Assembly: GCA_900319795.1 (NCBI GenBank)
Contig: ONPU01000005.1
Span: 1-64,000, forward strand
Origin: an uncultured Eubacteriales bacterium
GTDB lineage: Bacteria; Bacillota; Clostridia; Lachnospirales; Lachnospiraceae
Direction: 5' to 3'
DNA length: 64,000 nt
Position numbers and translations under genes: made by a program. Positions 6,978 through 15,201 of this stretch are shown here, in pieces. The notes under the pieces were generated by a model. That model saw only the letters and a program-made list of their open reading frames with translations. It made no database searches and was not told the origin of the DNA. Each line of letters begins with the position of its first letter. Within the stretch, counting starts at the first letter, position 1.

Positions 6978-9143
6978 ATGAAAGTATTGAAACTCAAAAA
7001 GGTCATCAAAAATCTGGGAGTCCGCAGCGCAGCCGCTGCGATGATCGTGTTTTTACTTACAGTGGCGGCAACCTGCGTCGGCGGGTACCTGCTTTATAAT
7101 GCTACGAAAGAAAGCGTTTATCTGAAGGGCAGGGTCAATGCCGTCCAGTCCGCGAAAGATTTTGACGGCTACCTCCTTGTACGGAAGAATACCGTTATTC
7201 TCGCAAGTCATGTCGTGGACGAAATGATCCGGGATGGACGGCCGCAGAATAAAATTCTGGAGTATTTGACAGCTGAGTCTCTCAGTATCAAAAAATCCAT
7301 CGACAAGGATTATACCGGACTGTACGGGTGGATTAACGGAGAATACTGTGACGGCGACGGATGGGTTCCGGACGAGGACTATGTCCCGACGGAGCGGCCG
7401 TGGTATCTGGAGACCATGGCCGATGACAGGGACGTGACATTTGTCAGCCCTTATGTGGATGAGCAGACCCATACCGTTCTTACGACGATGGCAAAGCAGC
7501 TCTCCGACGGAAAAAGCGTCATCGCGATGGATGTTACGCTGAGCCGTATTCAGGACATCACTGAAAAGGTGGCGGCAGATACACCAGGAAGTATCGGTAT
7601 CGTGCTGGACAGTACCGGGCAGGTGATTGCCCATTCCGATGCCGGTGAGCTCGGGAAGAATTATCTTGAGGAAACAAATACTCTGGGTTCGGAACTGGCC
7701 GGGAAGCTGTTTGAGGAGAGCCAGACGCAATTTGATTTTTCATATGAAAATCAGAAGTACATGGTTTTTGTCGAACGGATCGAAGGCGGATGGCTGTCTG
7801 TATCTCTGATCAACACCAGAATATTCTACAGGCCTTTGATTTTCATTCTGATACTGCTTGCTCTTCTTACAGTACTGGAGGCAGTTGTATTTGCTTCCGT
7901 GCTCTACAACCAGATGAGAAAAAATCTGGCGCTGGCTTCCGCGGAGGAGGCAATGAGCGCCAACAGGGCGAAGTCCCGCTTCCTTTCGCGTATGAGTCAT
8001 GAAATCCGAACCCCGATCAACGCGATTATCGGTCTGGACAGCATTGCTTTGAGGGATGAAGGAATTTCCGCGCATACGAGAGAGGAGCTGGAGAAGATCG
8101 GCTCGAGCGCAAAACATCTTCTTTCCATTATCAATGACATTCTGGACATGAGCCGCATCGAATCCGGGCGTGTCGTCTTAAAGGAAGAGCTGTTTTCGTT
8201 TCAGGAATTCCTGGATCAGATCAATGTGATCGTCAGCGGACAGTGCGCGGAAAAGGGCCTCCGCTATACCTGTGAGAAAAAGACGGCAGTGGATGAGTAT
8301 TTCATCGGGGACAATCTGAAATTGAAACAGGTGCTTATCAATATTCTGGGGAATTCCGTGAAATTTACCGATCCTCCCGGTGAGATCACATTTTTCATTG
8401 AGCAGACTGAGACAGACGGGAATCAGCCTCAATTGCTCTTTACGATGAAAGATACCGGCGTCGGCATGGACGAGGAGTATCTGCCGAAACTGTTCGACGC
8501 GTTCTCCCAGGAAGATACCGGCAATACCACCCGGTACGGGGGCAGCGGTCTGGGCCTGGCCATTACCAAAAGCTTTGTCGATCTGATGAACGGTGACATC
8601 CGGGTTGAGAGTAAAAAGGGTGTCGGTACGACATTTTATGTGACGGTCCCGCTGCGTGCCGCAGATGAAGCAGATCTTCCGAAGACAGCTTCAAAAGAAG
8701 CGGGGGAGGAAACAGCGTCAAGGGCCTCGCTGGCAGGCTGTCATATTCTGATCGCGGAAGACCAGGAGATGAACGCGGAAGTGCTGACGGATCTTCTCGA
8801 ACTGGAGGGCCTCACTTCCGAGTGGGCTGAAAACGGCCGGAAGGCGGTGGAACTGTTTGAAAAGAGTAAGGCCGGTCATTTTGACGCGATTCTGATGGAT
8901 ATGCGAATGCCTGTGATGGATGGCCTGACAGCGACTCGCGAAATACGAAAACTGAGCCGGCCTGACGCGCAGACAATTCCGATTATCGCGCTTTCCGCCA
9001 ACGCGTTTGAGGAGGATGTGAAGCAATGCCTTGACGCGGGGATGAACAGACATCTTTCCAAACCTGTAGATCTTGAAAAGCTGTTGGATACATTGGGCGA
9101 GATCGTTGTGCCTTCAACACACGATCCGGTTCTGCCTGAATGA
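6978..9143 (+). CDS. Membrane hybrid sensor histidine kinase with response-regulator receiver
   Basis: The 721-residue protein has a membrane helix near residues 18-42, an extracytoplasmic sensor of dCache/PDC type (about 43-285, with the GWINGEY and ERPWYLETM motifs), a second helix (about 287-310), a HisKA domain with phospho-His341 in SRMSHEIRTP, an HATPase domain (NSVKFT, DTGVGM and GGSGLGLAI boxes) and a C-terminal receiver with acceptor Asp641 in LMDMRMPVMDG and the KPVD lysine. It should pass phosphate internally to its own receiver; no output domain or Hpt is seen nearby. I favour ATG 6978 with GGAG at 6965-6968. A GTG at 6939 overlapping the previous stop would add 13 residues. Confidence 0.9.
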   Translation: MKVLKLKKVIKNLGVRSAAAAMIVFLLTVAATCVGGYLLYNATKESVYLKGRVNAVQSAKDFDGYLLVRKNTVILASHVVDEMIRDGRPQNKILEYLTAESLSIKKSIDKDYTGLYGWINGEYCDGDGWVPDEDYVPTERPWYLETMADDRDVTFVSPYVDEQTHTVLTTMAKQLSDGKSVIAMDVTLSRIQDITEKVAADTPGSIGIVLDSTGQVIAHSDAGELGKNYLEETNTLGSELAGKLFEESQTQFDFSYENQKYMVFVERIEGGWLSVSLINTRIFYRPLIFILILLALLTVLEAVVFASVLYNQMRKNLALASAEEAMSANRAKSRFLSRMSHEIRTPINAIIGLDSIALRDEGISAHTREELEKIGSSAKHLLSIINDILDMSRIESGRVVLKEELFSFQEFLDQINVIVSGQCAEKGLRYTCEKKTAVDEYFIGDNLKLKQVLINILGNSVKFTDPPGEITFFIEQTETDGNQPQLLFTMKDTGVGMDEEYLPKLFDAFSQEDTGNTTRYGGSGLGLAITKSFVDLMNGDIRVESKKGVGTTFYVTVPLRAADEADLPKTASKEAGEETASRASLAGCHILIAEDQEMNAEVLTDLLELEGLTSEWAENGRKAVELFEKSKAGHFDAILMDMRMPVMDGLTATREIRKLSRPDAQTIPIIALSANAFEEDVKQCLDAGMNRHLSKPVDLEKLLDTLGEIVVPSTHDPVLPE

Positions 9144-9156
9144 TGAGAGGACTTCG

Positions 9157-10515
9157 ATGAGTACCATATTATTAAAAAACATCAGGTTTCTTATAAGCTG
9201 TGATGATGAAGATCATGTTTATGAAAATGCAGACCTGCTTGTCAAAGACGGACGGATCGAGTCCATAGGAAAGAACCTGTCCGCCCATGCAGATGAAGTG
9301 TTCGATGCCACGCATTTTCTCTGTTATCCGGGGCTCATCAATACCCATCATCATCTGTATCAGCAGTTTTCCCGAAACCTTCCTCAGGTGCAGAACATGG
9401 AGCTTTTCGACTGGCTGAAAACGCTCTATGAAGTCTGGAAGAACCTGGATTATGATACGGTCCGCTATTCCTCCATGACGGGGATGGCCGAGCTGATGAA
9501 GAACGGCTGTACGACCTGCTTTGATCATCACTATGTATTTCCGCACGGATGCGGGGATTTGCTGGAGGCTCAGTTCCGGGCAGCGGACGCGCTCGGAATC
9601 CGCTTCGCGGCAAGCCGCGGCAGCATGGACCTCAGTCAGAAAGACGGAGGTCTGCCTCTGGACTCGGTCGTGCAGACTGTGGATGAAATCTTAAAGGATT
9701 CAGACGAGGCCATTTCAAAATGGCATGATCCCTCCTACGGGTCCATGCATACAGTGGCGCTTGCTCCCTGTTCCCCGTTTTCCGTATCTGAGACGCTGCT
9801 GCGTGAGAGCGCGTGCCTTGCCAGAGACAGAAAGGTAAGGCTGCATACTCATCTATGTGAAACAAAAGATGAGGAAGAGTACACGTTATCACGGTACGGA
9901 CTGAGGCCGCTTGCATATATGGAAACGCTGGGATGGGTCGGACCGGATGTCTGGTTTGCCCACGGTATTCATTTCAATGATGAGGAGATCCGCCTCCTTG
10001 CGCAGACAGGGACCGGTGTCGCGCACTGTCCCGTATCGAATATGAAACTCTCTTCGGGAATTGCCCGTGTGCCTGAGATGCTTTCCGCCGGGGTGCATAT
10101 CGGCCTGGCCGTGGACGGATCCGCTTCCCAGGACGGGTCCGATCTTCTGGAGGAAATCCGGATCTGCTATCTGCTGCACCGACTGAAGTACAGCAATGCG
10201 GCTCCTACGGGATATGATATTTTGAAAATGGCGACCCGCGGCAGTGCCGGTCTTCTCGGGCGTGAAGACATCGGGCAGCTCAAAGAAGGGAAATGCGCCG
10301 ACCTCTTTTTGATCGATGCGAGAAAGACGGAGCTGGTCGGAGCCCTTGAAGATCCGAAGAATGTATTCGGAACGGTGGGACTCCGCCAACCTGTAGACTA
10401 CACGATGGTAAATGGTCAGTTTACGGTCCGAAACGGCCGCCTTGTTGGCGTCGACGAGAACAGGCTCGCGGAAGAGGCAAACAATGTCTGCCGTGCCTAT
10501 CTGAACAGAGGTTGA
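9157..10515 (+). CDS. Amidohydrolase, 8-oxoguanine deaminase-like
   Basis: This 452-residue metal-dependent hydrolase of the ATZ/TRZ branch has the HxH metal site (INTHHHLYQQ), the second-site His in HTHLCETKDEEE, the His in WFAHGIHF, and the catalytic Asp in VDGSASQDG. The run GTGVAHCPVSNMKLSSGI is characteristic of 8-oxoguanine deaminases, which convert the oxidised base to urate; related enzymes deaminate guanine, cytosine or triazines, so the substrate is likely but not certain. It starts 14 bases after the kinase gene with GAGAGG upstream, probably in the same operon. The operon meets the opposite-strand gene at 10529 end to end. Confidence 0.8.
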   Translation: MSTILLKNIRFLISCDDEDHVYENADLLVKDGRIESIGKNLSAHADEVFDATHFLCYPGLINTHHHLYQQFSRNLPQVQNMELFDWLKTLYEVWKNLDYDTVRYSSMTGMAELMKNGCTTCFDHHYVFPHGCGDLLEAQFRAADALGIRFAASRGSMDLSQKDGGLPLDSVVQTVDEILKDSDEAISKWHDPSYGSMHTVALAPCSPFSVSETLLRESACLARDRKVRLHTHLCETKDEEEYTLSRYGLRPLAYMETLGWVGPDVWFAHGIHFNDEEIRLLAQTGTGVAHCPVSNMKLSSGIARVPEMLSAGVHIGLAVDGSASQDGSDLLEEIRICYLLHRLKYSNAAPTGYDILKMATRGSAGLLGREDIGQLKEGKCADLFLIDARKTELVGALEDPKNVFGTVGLRQPVDYTMVNGQFTVRNGRLVGVDENRLAEEANNVCRAYLNRG

Positions 10516-10528
10516 AACATCTTTTCCC

Positions 10529-10699
10529 TCAGATCTGATGTCTTACGACGGCGTATTCGTCACCGTTTCTCCAGAACGGACACTGTCTGTAATCGCTCAG
10601 CATCAGGTGAGCGTAGTCATCCTGATCCATATTGGCGGTGCAGAGGTATTCATCATAGTCTTCGTCGTATACATAGAATGCGCAGGATTCACAATTCAT
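10529..10699 (-). CDS. DUF6472-type small Cys-rich protein (56 residues)
   Basis: Reading the minus strand gives MNCESCAFYVYDEDYDEYLC, then an acidic middle (MDQDDYAHLM) and CPFWRNGDEYAVVRHQI. The pattern NCESC-(F/Y)Y-YDEDYD-Y-C, then C-P-(F/Y), then DEY-(I/V)V-(R/K) matches the DUF6472 family, found widely in Lachnospiraceae and close relatives. Four cysteines (residues 3, 6, 20 and 40) suggest a metal site, most simply zinc; that is inference. No function is known. It lies 41 bases downstream of the GH31 gene on the same strand and could be co-transcribed with it. An AAGG about 10 bases upstream is a modest ribosome binding site. Confidence 0.8.
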   Translation of the reverse strand: MNCESCAFYVYDEDYDEYLCTANMDQDDYAHLMLSDYRQCPFWRNGDEYAVVRHQI

Positions 10700-10740
10700 A
10701 GTCGTTCTGCCTTTTCATTAATTTGCAAAAGTAAAAGCGG

Positions 10741-13038
10741 TCAGAAAAGATTCAGGATCTCCAGGATCGCGTCCTTTAATTCGAGCGGCATGCTTTTTTC
10801 CTTAAGCTTCTGAACAAAAGCCTCCCGGCTGATCCCGGGGTTCGTAAAGTCATTGTAGAGCTCTTCCTTCAGATTCATGCTGATCCAGGCATGTTCAATC
10901 AGATCGAAGAGTTCTTTTTCTTCATCATTTTCTGCCGGCTGAAGATCCGTAAAGACAATGGTACCTCCTTCTGCCGACAGAAGATCTGCTTCTTTTACCG
11001 GATTCACGCAGTCGGAGAGGGCGCCGATGAGATGAATCTTCCAGACCCGTCTTTCGGGGACGATGCCGGTTCCGTTTTCCGCGGGCCCGATTGTAATGCT
11101 CGTTTCACCGCGTTTCTCATCAAAATGCGCTTCAATTTTTGTAAGACTGCCTCCGCCGGTCATGTAATCATTGGAAAGGCCGTCATCCTCAAACAAAGTG
11201 AAGCTTCCGTCAGCGCCGTATCCGACATAGAGATCTATAACATCCGGGAGGCCGGTGCCGTTATAGAGAGCCTGTTCTTTTCCCGTAAGCGGTACAATTC
11301 CTCCTGCTCTCAGAAGTACGGGAATGGTATCCATCCCGCGGTAGAGCATTCTGCGCATGCGTCCTTCATAGATGTGACCGGTAAACAGATCGTACCAGCG
11401 TCCTTCCGGAATCAGGCAGTTTACTTTGGACATGCGCAGCTTTTCATCCATTTTTTCCGTTATGGCGCCGACGATCAATTCTGAGCCGAAGTAATACTCA
11501 TTTTCAGATTCATACGCCGCGGGATCGTCGGGATGCTCATAGTACATCGGGCGGATGAGCGGCGTTCCTTTTGACCAGCTCTCATAGCACATCGTATACA
11601 GGTAGGGGATCATCCGGTGTCTCAACCGCATGAAATCCCCGACAATGTCGCGGTACGGGCTGCCGAGCTTCCAGGGCTCCTTTACGAAAAACGGATTCGA
11701 AGAGCTGTGAAGTCTCATGATGGGAGAGAAGACACCGAACTGAACCCAGCGGACCAGTCGTTCCAGATCCTTATCGCCTTTCATGTGGCCGCCGATATCG
11801 TGACTCCACCAGCCGTATCCGATGTTGCTCGCAGTGGAGGTAAAGTAGGGCTGAAATGCCAGACTTTCCCAAGTCGTCAGTGTATCTCCCGAAAAACCGA
11901 TGGGATAACGGTGACTGCCCGCTCCGGCATACCGGGAGAAGATCATCGCCCGTTTGCCCTGTTCTTCCTGATCCTTGTAATGATAGTGATTGAGGAGCCA
12001 CAGCGGATCAATGTCACTTTTTCCGGCCTTTTTCCCCTGCTGCCAGTCAATCCACCAGAAGTCCACCCCGTCTGCCTCATAGGGGCGGAGCACCTCTTCA
12101 AAATACGCGGCCCGAAACTGATCATCTGTCAGATCGAATTCCACTGCTTCTTCTGTCCCGGGATCAATACCGACACGTTCGGCAACGTTCGTGTACATTT
12201 CTTCAAATGCACGGATCCCGTCAGCCGGATGCAGATTGAGCGTGACAGCCAGCTGGCGGCTGTGCAGGGCATGGAGAAAACGCCTGTAGTCCGGAAAGAG
12301 ATCGGGGTTCCATGTAAAACCGGTCCATCCGTTCCCGTATTTCGGATCCACCTCTGTAATATGCCAGTCCATATCGATGACGGCTACTGAAAGAGGAATC
12401 TGTTCTTTTTTAAAGTCTTCAAGCATTTCAAGATAGCTGCTCTCCGAATATTTATGGTAGCGGCTCCACCAGTTTCCGAGAGCGTAGCGGGGGATCATGG
12501 GTGTATGTCCCGTAAGTGCATAGAAATCCCTGAGGCCTCCGTAATAGTCCTTTCCGTATCCGAAAAAGTACAGGTCCGTGCCGCTGTTTCGGCTTACGGG
12601 AACTCCCTCATCTGTGATCCTTACAGAATGAGAGTCGTCATAGGCCACACAGCCGGTGCGGGAGAAGATACCTTTTTCGAGTTCCACGAACCCGTTTGTC
12701 TGATCCAGCGTACGGGCAGTACCCATGAGATTGCCGTCATCTCCGTATAATTCACCGTAGTGCCATATAAATCCGTTTTCTTTCAGTTCCACGGAAAGCC
12801 CGATGCCGGAAAAGGGTTTTCCGTCATATCTGAGTATCAGCTGATCCGTCTCAATACGGATCATTCCTTCTTTATTGCAAAAGGAGAATGGAACCGGAGG
12901 GAACTGCCTGTTTACAACAGTCTGAGTCCTGTCATTACAGAATTCCCCCTCTTCCTGAAACTCCAGACGAAGAAGTCTGTCCGTGAGGACAGTGATGCGC
13001 CACATATCGCCTTTAATTTGATTTTTTAATTGATTCAT
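10741..13038 (-). CDS. GH31-family glycoside hydrolase (alpha-glucosidase-like)
   Basis: This 765-residue protein has the GH31 layout: an N-terminal beta-sandwich, a TIM barrel (ALGNWWSRYHKYSESSYLEML, then AVIDMDWHITEVDPKYGNGW) and a C-terminal beta part. The nucleophile strand reads VDFWWIDWQQG instead of the common W-x-D-MNE; the acid/base Asp is probably in YPIGFSGDT and SHDIGGHMKGDKD supplies further subsite residues. It lacks a signal peptide, so it should act in the cytoplasm on a transported alpha-linked oligosaccharide; the substrate is not evident. I choose ATG 13038 (AAGGAAAA upstream) over 13062. It is divergent from the MFS gene and shares its regulatory region. Confidence 0.85.
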   Translation of the reverse strand: MNQLKNQIKGDMWRITVLTDRLLRLEFQEEGEFCNDRTQTVVNRQFPPVPFSFCNKEGMIRIETDQLILRYDGKPFSGIGLSVELKENGFIWHYGELYGDDGNLMGTARTLDQTNGFVELEKGIFSRTGCVAYDDSHSVRITDEGVPVSRNSGTDLYFFGYGKDYYGGLRDFYALTGHTPMIPRYALGNWWSRYHKYSESSYLEMLEDFKKEQIPLSVAVIDMDWHITEVDPKYGNGWTGFTWNPDLFPDYRRFLHALHSRQLAVTLNLHPADGIRAFEEMYTNVAERVGIDPGTEEAVEFDLTDDQFRAAYFEEVLRPYEADGVDFWWIDWQQGKKAGKSDIDPLWLLNHYHYKDQEEQGKRAMIFSRYAGAGSHRYPIGFSGDTLTTWESLAFQPYFTSTASNIGYGWWSHDIGGHMKGDKDLERLVRWVQFGVFSPIMRLHSSSNPFFVKEPWKLGSPYRDIVGDFMRLRHRMIPYLYTMCYESWSKGTPLIRPMYYEHPDDPAAYESENEYYFGSELIVGAITEKMDEKLRMSKVNCLIPEGRWYDLFTGHIYEGRMRRMLYRGMDTIPVLLRAGGIVPLTGKEQALYNGTGLPDVIDLYVGYGADGSFTLFEDDGLSNDYMTGGGSLTKIEAHFDEKRGETSITIGPAENGTGIVPERRVWKIHLIGALSDCVNPVKEADLLSAEGGTIVFTDLQPAENDEEKELFDLIEHAWISMNLKEELYNDFTNPGISREAFVQKLKEKSMPLELKDAILEILNLF

Positions 13039-13079
13039 TTTGATTTTCCTTTTCTTTGGCACCGATTCTGAGCTTTCAT

Positions 13080-13148
13080 ATGTTCCATTTTATAATATTG
13101 AGAGGTGGAAAACTACAGTTCTATTTTGAATATGGAACATGCTATAAT
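13080..13148. promoter_or_regulatory. Divergent promoter region with paired inverted 9-bp sites
   Basis: ATGTTCCAT at 13080-13088 and its exact inverse ATGGAACAT at 13132-13140 flank the space between the GH31 and MFS genes. On the plus strand the second arm ends two bases before a TATAAT at 13143-13148. On the minus strand the first arm lies just downstream of an A/T-rich -10-like element (TATTAT/TATAAA). Neither promoter has a good -35 box. The symmetric placing suggests one regulator controlling both genes. No regulator gene is adjacent. Confidence 0.55.
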
Positions 13149-13214
13149 AAAAAAACTAAGCAAGATCTTGTAACTTATATTATTCCAACTTGTTTTATTC
13201 TAAGAGGTGACAGC

Positions 13215-14498
13215 ATGAATAAGGAAATGACAAACAGTAATTTCGGCAAATGGGGCTGGAGTATGATCCTATATACAGCTCTTCTGTATTACTTCTGGTC
13301 CGGTATCGGATCAGACGGATTAAACCTGTACCCGACCGCTTTCGCGGCGATGCACGGATGGGATTCCAACCAGCTTCTCGGCTTTGCGACTCCGGCCGGA
13401 ATTATCGCGGTTTTCGGCGGCATTCTGTTCGGACGTATGCTGATGAAGACCGGCGTTAAAAAAATGAGTGGCTTTGCTCTGATTGTGACGGGAATTCTTT
13501 ACGCAGTATTTGGTTTTGTAAACAGTCCGGTAATGTATCTGGTCTGCCTCACTGCATTTGTGTTTGTATCCATGGCCTTTGGTCTGATCTGCACAGCGGC
13601 GCTGATGGGCAACTGGTTCCCCAGAAAGAAGGGCATTGCTCTCGGATGGGCGACAATGGGTGCTCCGATTTGTACTGCAACGTTCGTAGCGATTATGAGC
13701 GCTCTTTACGGGATGCTCGGCATTTCCAGAGCGCATGTCGTGATGGGAGCCGTGATGGTGGTTCTCGGTATTGTTTCATTTTTCTGGGTCAAGGATTATC
13801 CGGCAGAAGTCGGTGCCCATCCGGACAACCTTCCGGACGGAGCGGAAGCCTATAAGGCACAGATTGATGAAATGCAGTCTTATAAAAGCCCGTTTACCGT
13901 ATCCCGTCTGCTTAAGGATAAAGATATGTGGCTGATTTCCGTGGGATTCGGCATGCTCTGGATGGTGACGGTCGGTGTTGTTTCTCAGTTTGTTCCGAGA
14001 ATGGTCAGCGTAATGGCTCCGTCCATCGGTCCGGAAGCCGCGCAGGGCAAAGCGCTCCTCATGCTTACGATCGCGGCAGTGGTAGGTATCGCCGGGTCCT
14101 ATTTCTGGGGCTGGCTTGACCAGAAAATCGGCACGAAGCCGGCATCCGCTGTTTACAGTCTCAGCTATATCGCGGCGTTATTACTCCTGATCTTCGCAAA
14201 GGTGGAGATCCTGACTTATGTAGCGATTATCTTTGTGGGTCTTGGAATCGGCGGCCTGCTCAACCTGATGCCTTCTCTGGTAATCTCTGTATACGGACGC
14301 AAGGATTTCGCCGCTGCAAATGCGCTGGTTTCTCCTATTGCCTCCCTGATTCAGAAAGGCGCCTTCATTATCATGGCTGTGGCGCTCGCGGCTTCGGGCG
14401 GAGACTATACAATGCCGTATCTGATTTTCATCGGAATCGACGTGATCGGTCTTGTCTTGCTCCTGATGGTTACAAACGAGTGCAAGGGCACTAAATGA
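13215..14498 (+). CDS. MFS transporter, oxalate/formate antiporter (OFA)-like
   Basis: The 427-residue protein has twelve predicted membrane helices in two halves. GNWFPRKKGIALGWATMGAP is the cytoplasmic loop motif common to monocarboxylate and OFA transporters, followed by a central loop with VKDYPAEVGAHPDNLPDG, the PEE-x-G-x-x-PD pattern of OFA proteins. The likely cargo is an organic anion, but relatives are often misnamed and the substrate is open. I use ATG 13215 with AAGAGGTGA upstream. The gene ends seven bases before the cytidylate-kinase-like gene and probably heads an operon with it and the TRAP transporter genes. Confidence 0.8.
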   Translation: MNKEMTNSNFGKWGWSMILYTALLYYFWSGIGSDGLNLYPTAFAAMHGWDSNQLLGFATPAGIIAVFGGILFGRMLMKTGVKKMSGFALIVTGILYAVFGFVNSPVMYLVCLTAFVFVSMAFGLICTAALMGNWFPRKKGIALGWATMGAPICTATFVAIMSALYGMLGISRAHVVMGAVMVVLGIVSFFWVKDYPAEVGAHPDNLPDGAEAYKAQIDEMQSYKSPFTVSRLLKDKDMWLISVGFGMLWMVTVGVVSQFVPRMVSVMAPSIGPEAAQGKALLMLTIAAVVGIAGSYFWGWLDQKIGTKPASAVYSLSYIAALLLLIFAKVEILTYVAIIFVGLGIGGLLNLMPSLVISVYGRKDFAAANALVSPIASLIQKGAFIIMAVALAASGGDYTMPYLIFIGIDVIGLVLLLMVTNECKGTK

Positions 14499-14505
14499 GG
14501 TGATT

Positions 14506-15144
14506 ATGAATTCTGATTCTATCGCAGCGAATATGCCTGCTTCAGGCTATTCCGTAATTACGATTAACAGACAGTATGCGGCTAAAGGGAGAACTTTAGC
14601 CGCGGAAATCTCAAGACGGCTTGGGATTCCCTATTATGACAAGGATTTTGTGCTGAGGACAGCGGAAGAAAGCGGTTATGATCCGGATCTTGTGTCGGAA
14701 GAGAGCGAAGAACTGAGTACTTCCGGTAAAATTCTGGACAGCATTCTGAACAGCACCGTTTCCTATAAAAGCTCACACGATGAGATTTTCAAAGCAGAGA
14801 AAGAGGTTATTCTGGAGCTGTCAAAAACTCCCTGCATTATTGTGGGGCGATGCGCCAACCATGTATTAAAGGAACACGGCATTCCGGTTCTTTCTGTTTT
14901 TCTTCACGGATCCCTTGATGCCCGCAGAAAGCACGCTGAAGAACTGGCGGAAAACGGAAATATGCCTCTGGATAAATATATCGAGACAAGGGATAAAAAA
15001 CGCAATAATTTCTATAAAAAATATACCGGCAAGGACATCAATGAAGCCTCCAATTATACCATCAGTCTCGACACGGGGCTTATTAATGTCAATGTGTGCG
15101 CGGATATTGTGGAAAGGCTGTACAGGGACAGTCTGAAAGGATGA
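14506..15144 (+). CDS. Cytidylate kinase-like protein with altered P-loop
   Basis: This 212-residue protein matches the cytidylate kinase-like family (Cytidylate_kin2): SVITINRQYAAKGRTLAAEI, then LGIPYYDKDFVLRTAEESG, CIIVGRCANHVLK and the Lid-like segment KKRNNFYKKYTGKDI. In relatives the first loop reads R-E-Y-G-S-G-G-R; here it is YAAKGR, so the glycine-rich P-loop is changed and nucleotide binding may differ or be lost. Such genes often sit beside transporter genes, with unknown role. ATG 14506 follows GAGG within the MFS stop region; GTG at 14500 is the alternative. Confidence 0.75.
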   Translation: MNSDSIAANMPASGYSVITINRQYAAKGRTLAAEISRRLGIPYYDKDFVLRTAEESGYDPDLVSEESEELSTSGKILDSILNSTVSYKSSHDEIFKAEKEVILELSKTPCIIVGRCANHVLKEHGIPVLSVFLHGSLDARRKHAEELAENGNMPLDKYIETRDKKRNNFYKKYTGKDINEASNYTISLDTGLINVNVCADIVERLYRDSLKG

Positions 15145-15201
15145 TAAGAAGGAGAGGTTCCGATGCCTGTTGGATCGGTCTTTCCTGTGAAAGGAGAAGT
15201 T

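Noticed and set aside
12160..13038. A secretion signal for the GH31 enzyme
   Set aside because: The N-terminus (MNQLKNQIKGDMWRITV) is hydrophilic, whichever of the two start codons is used.
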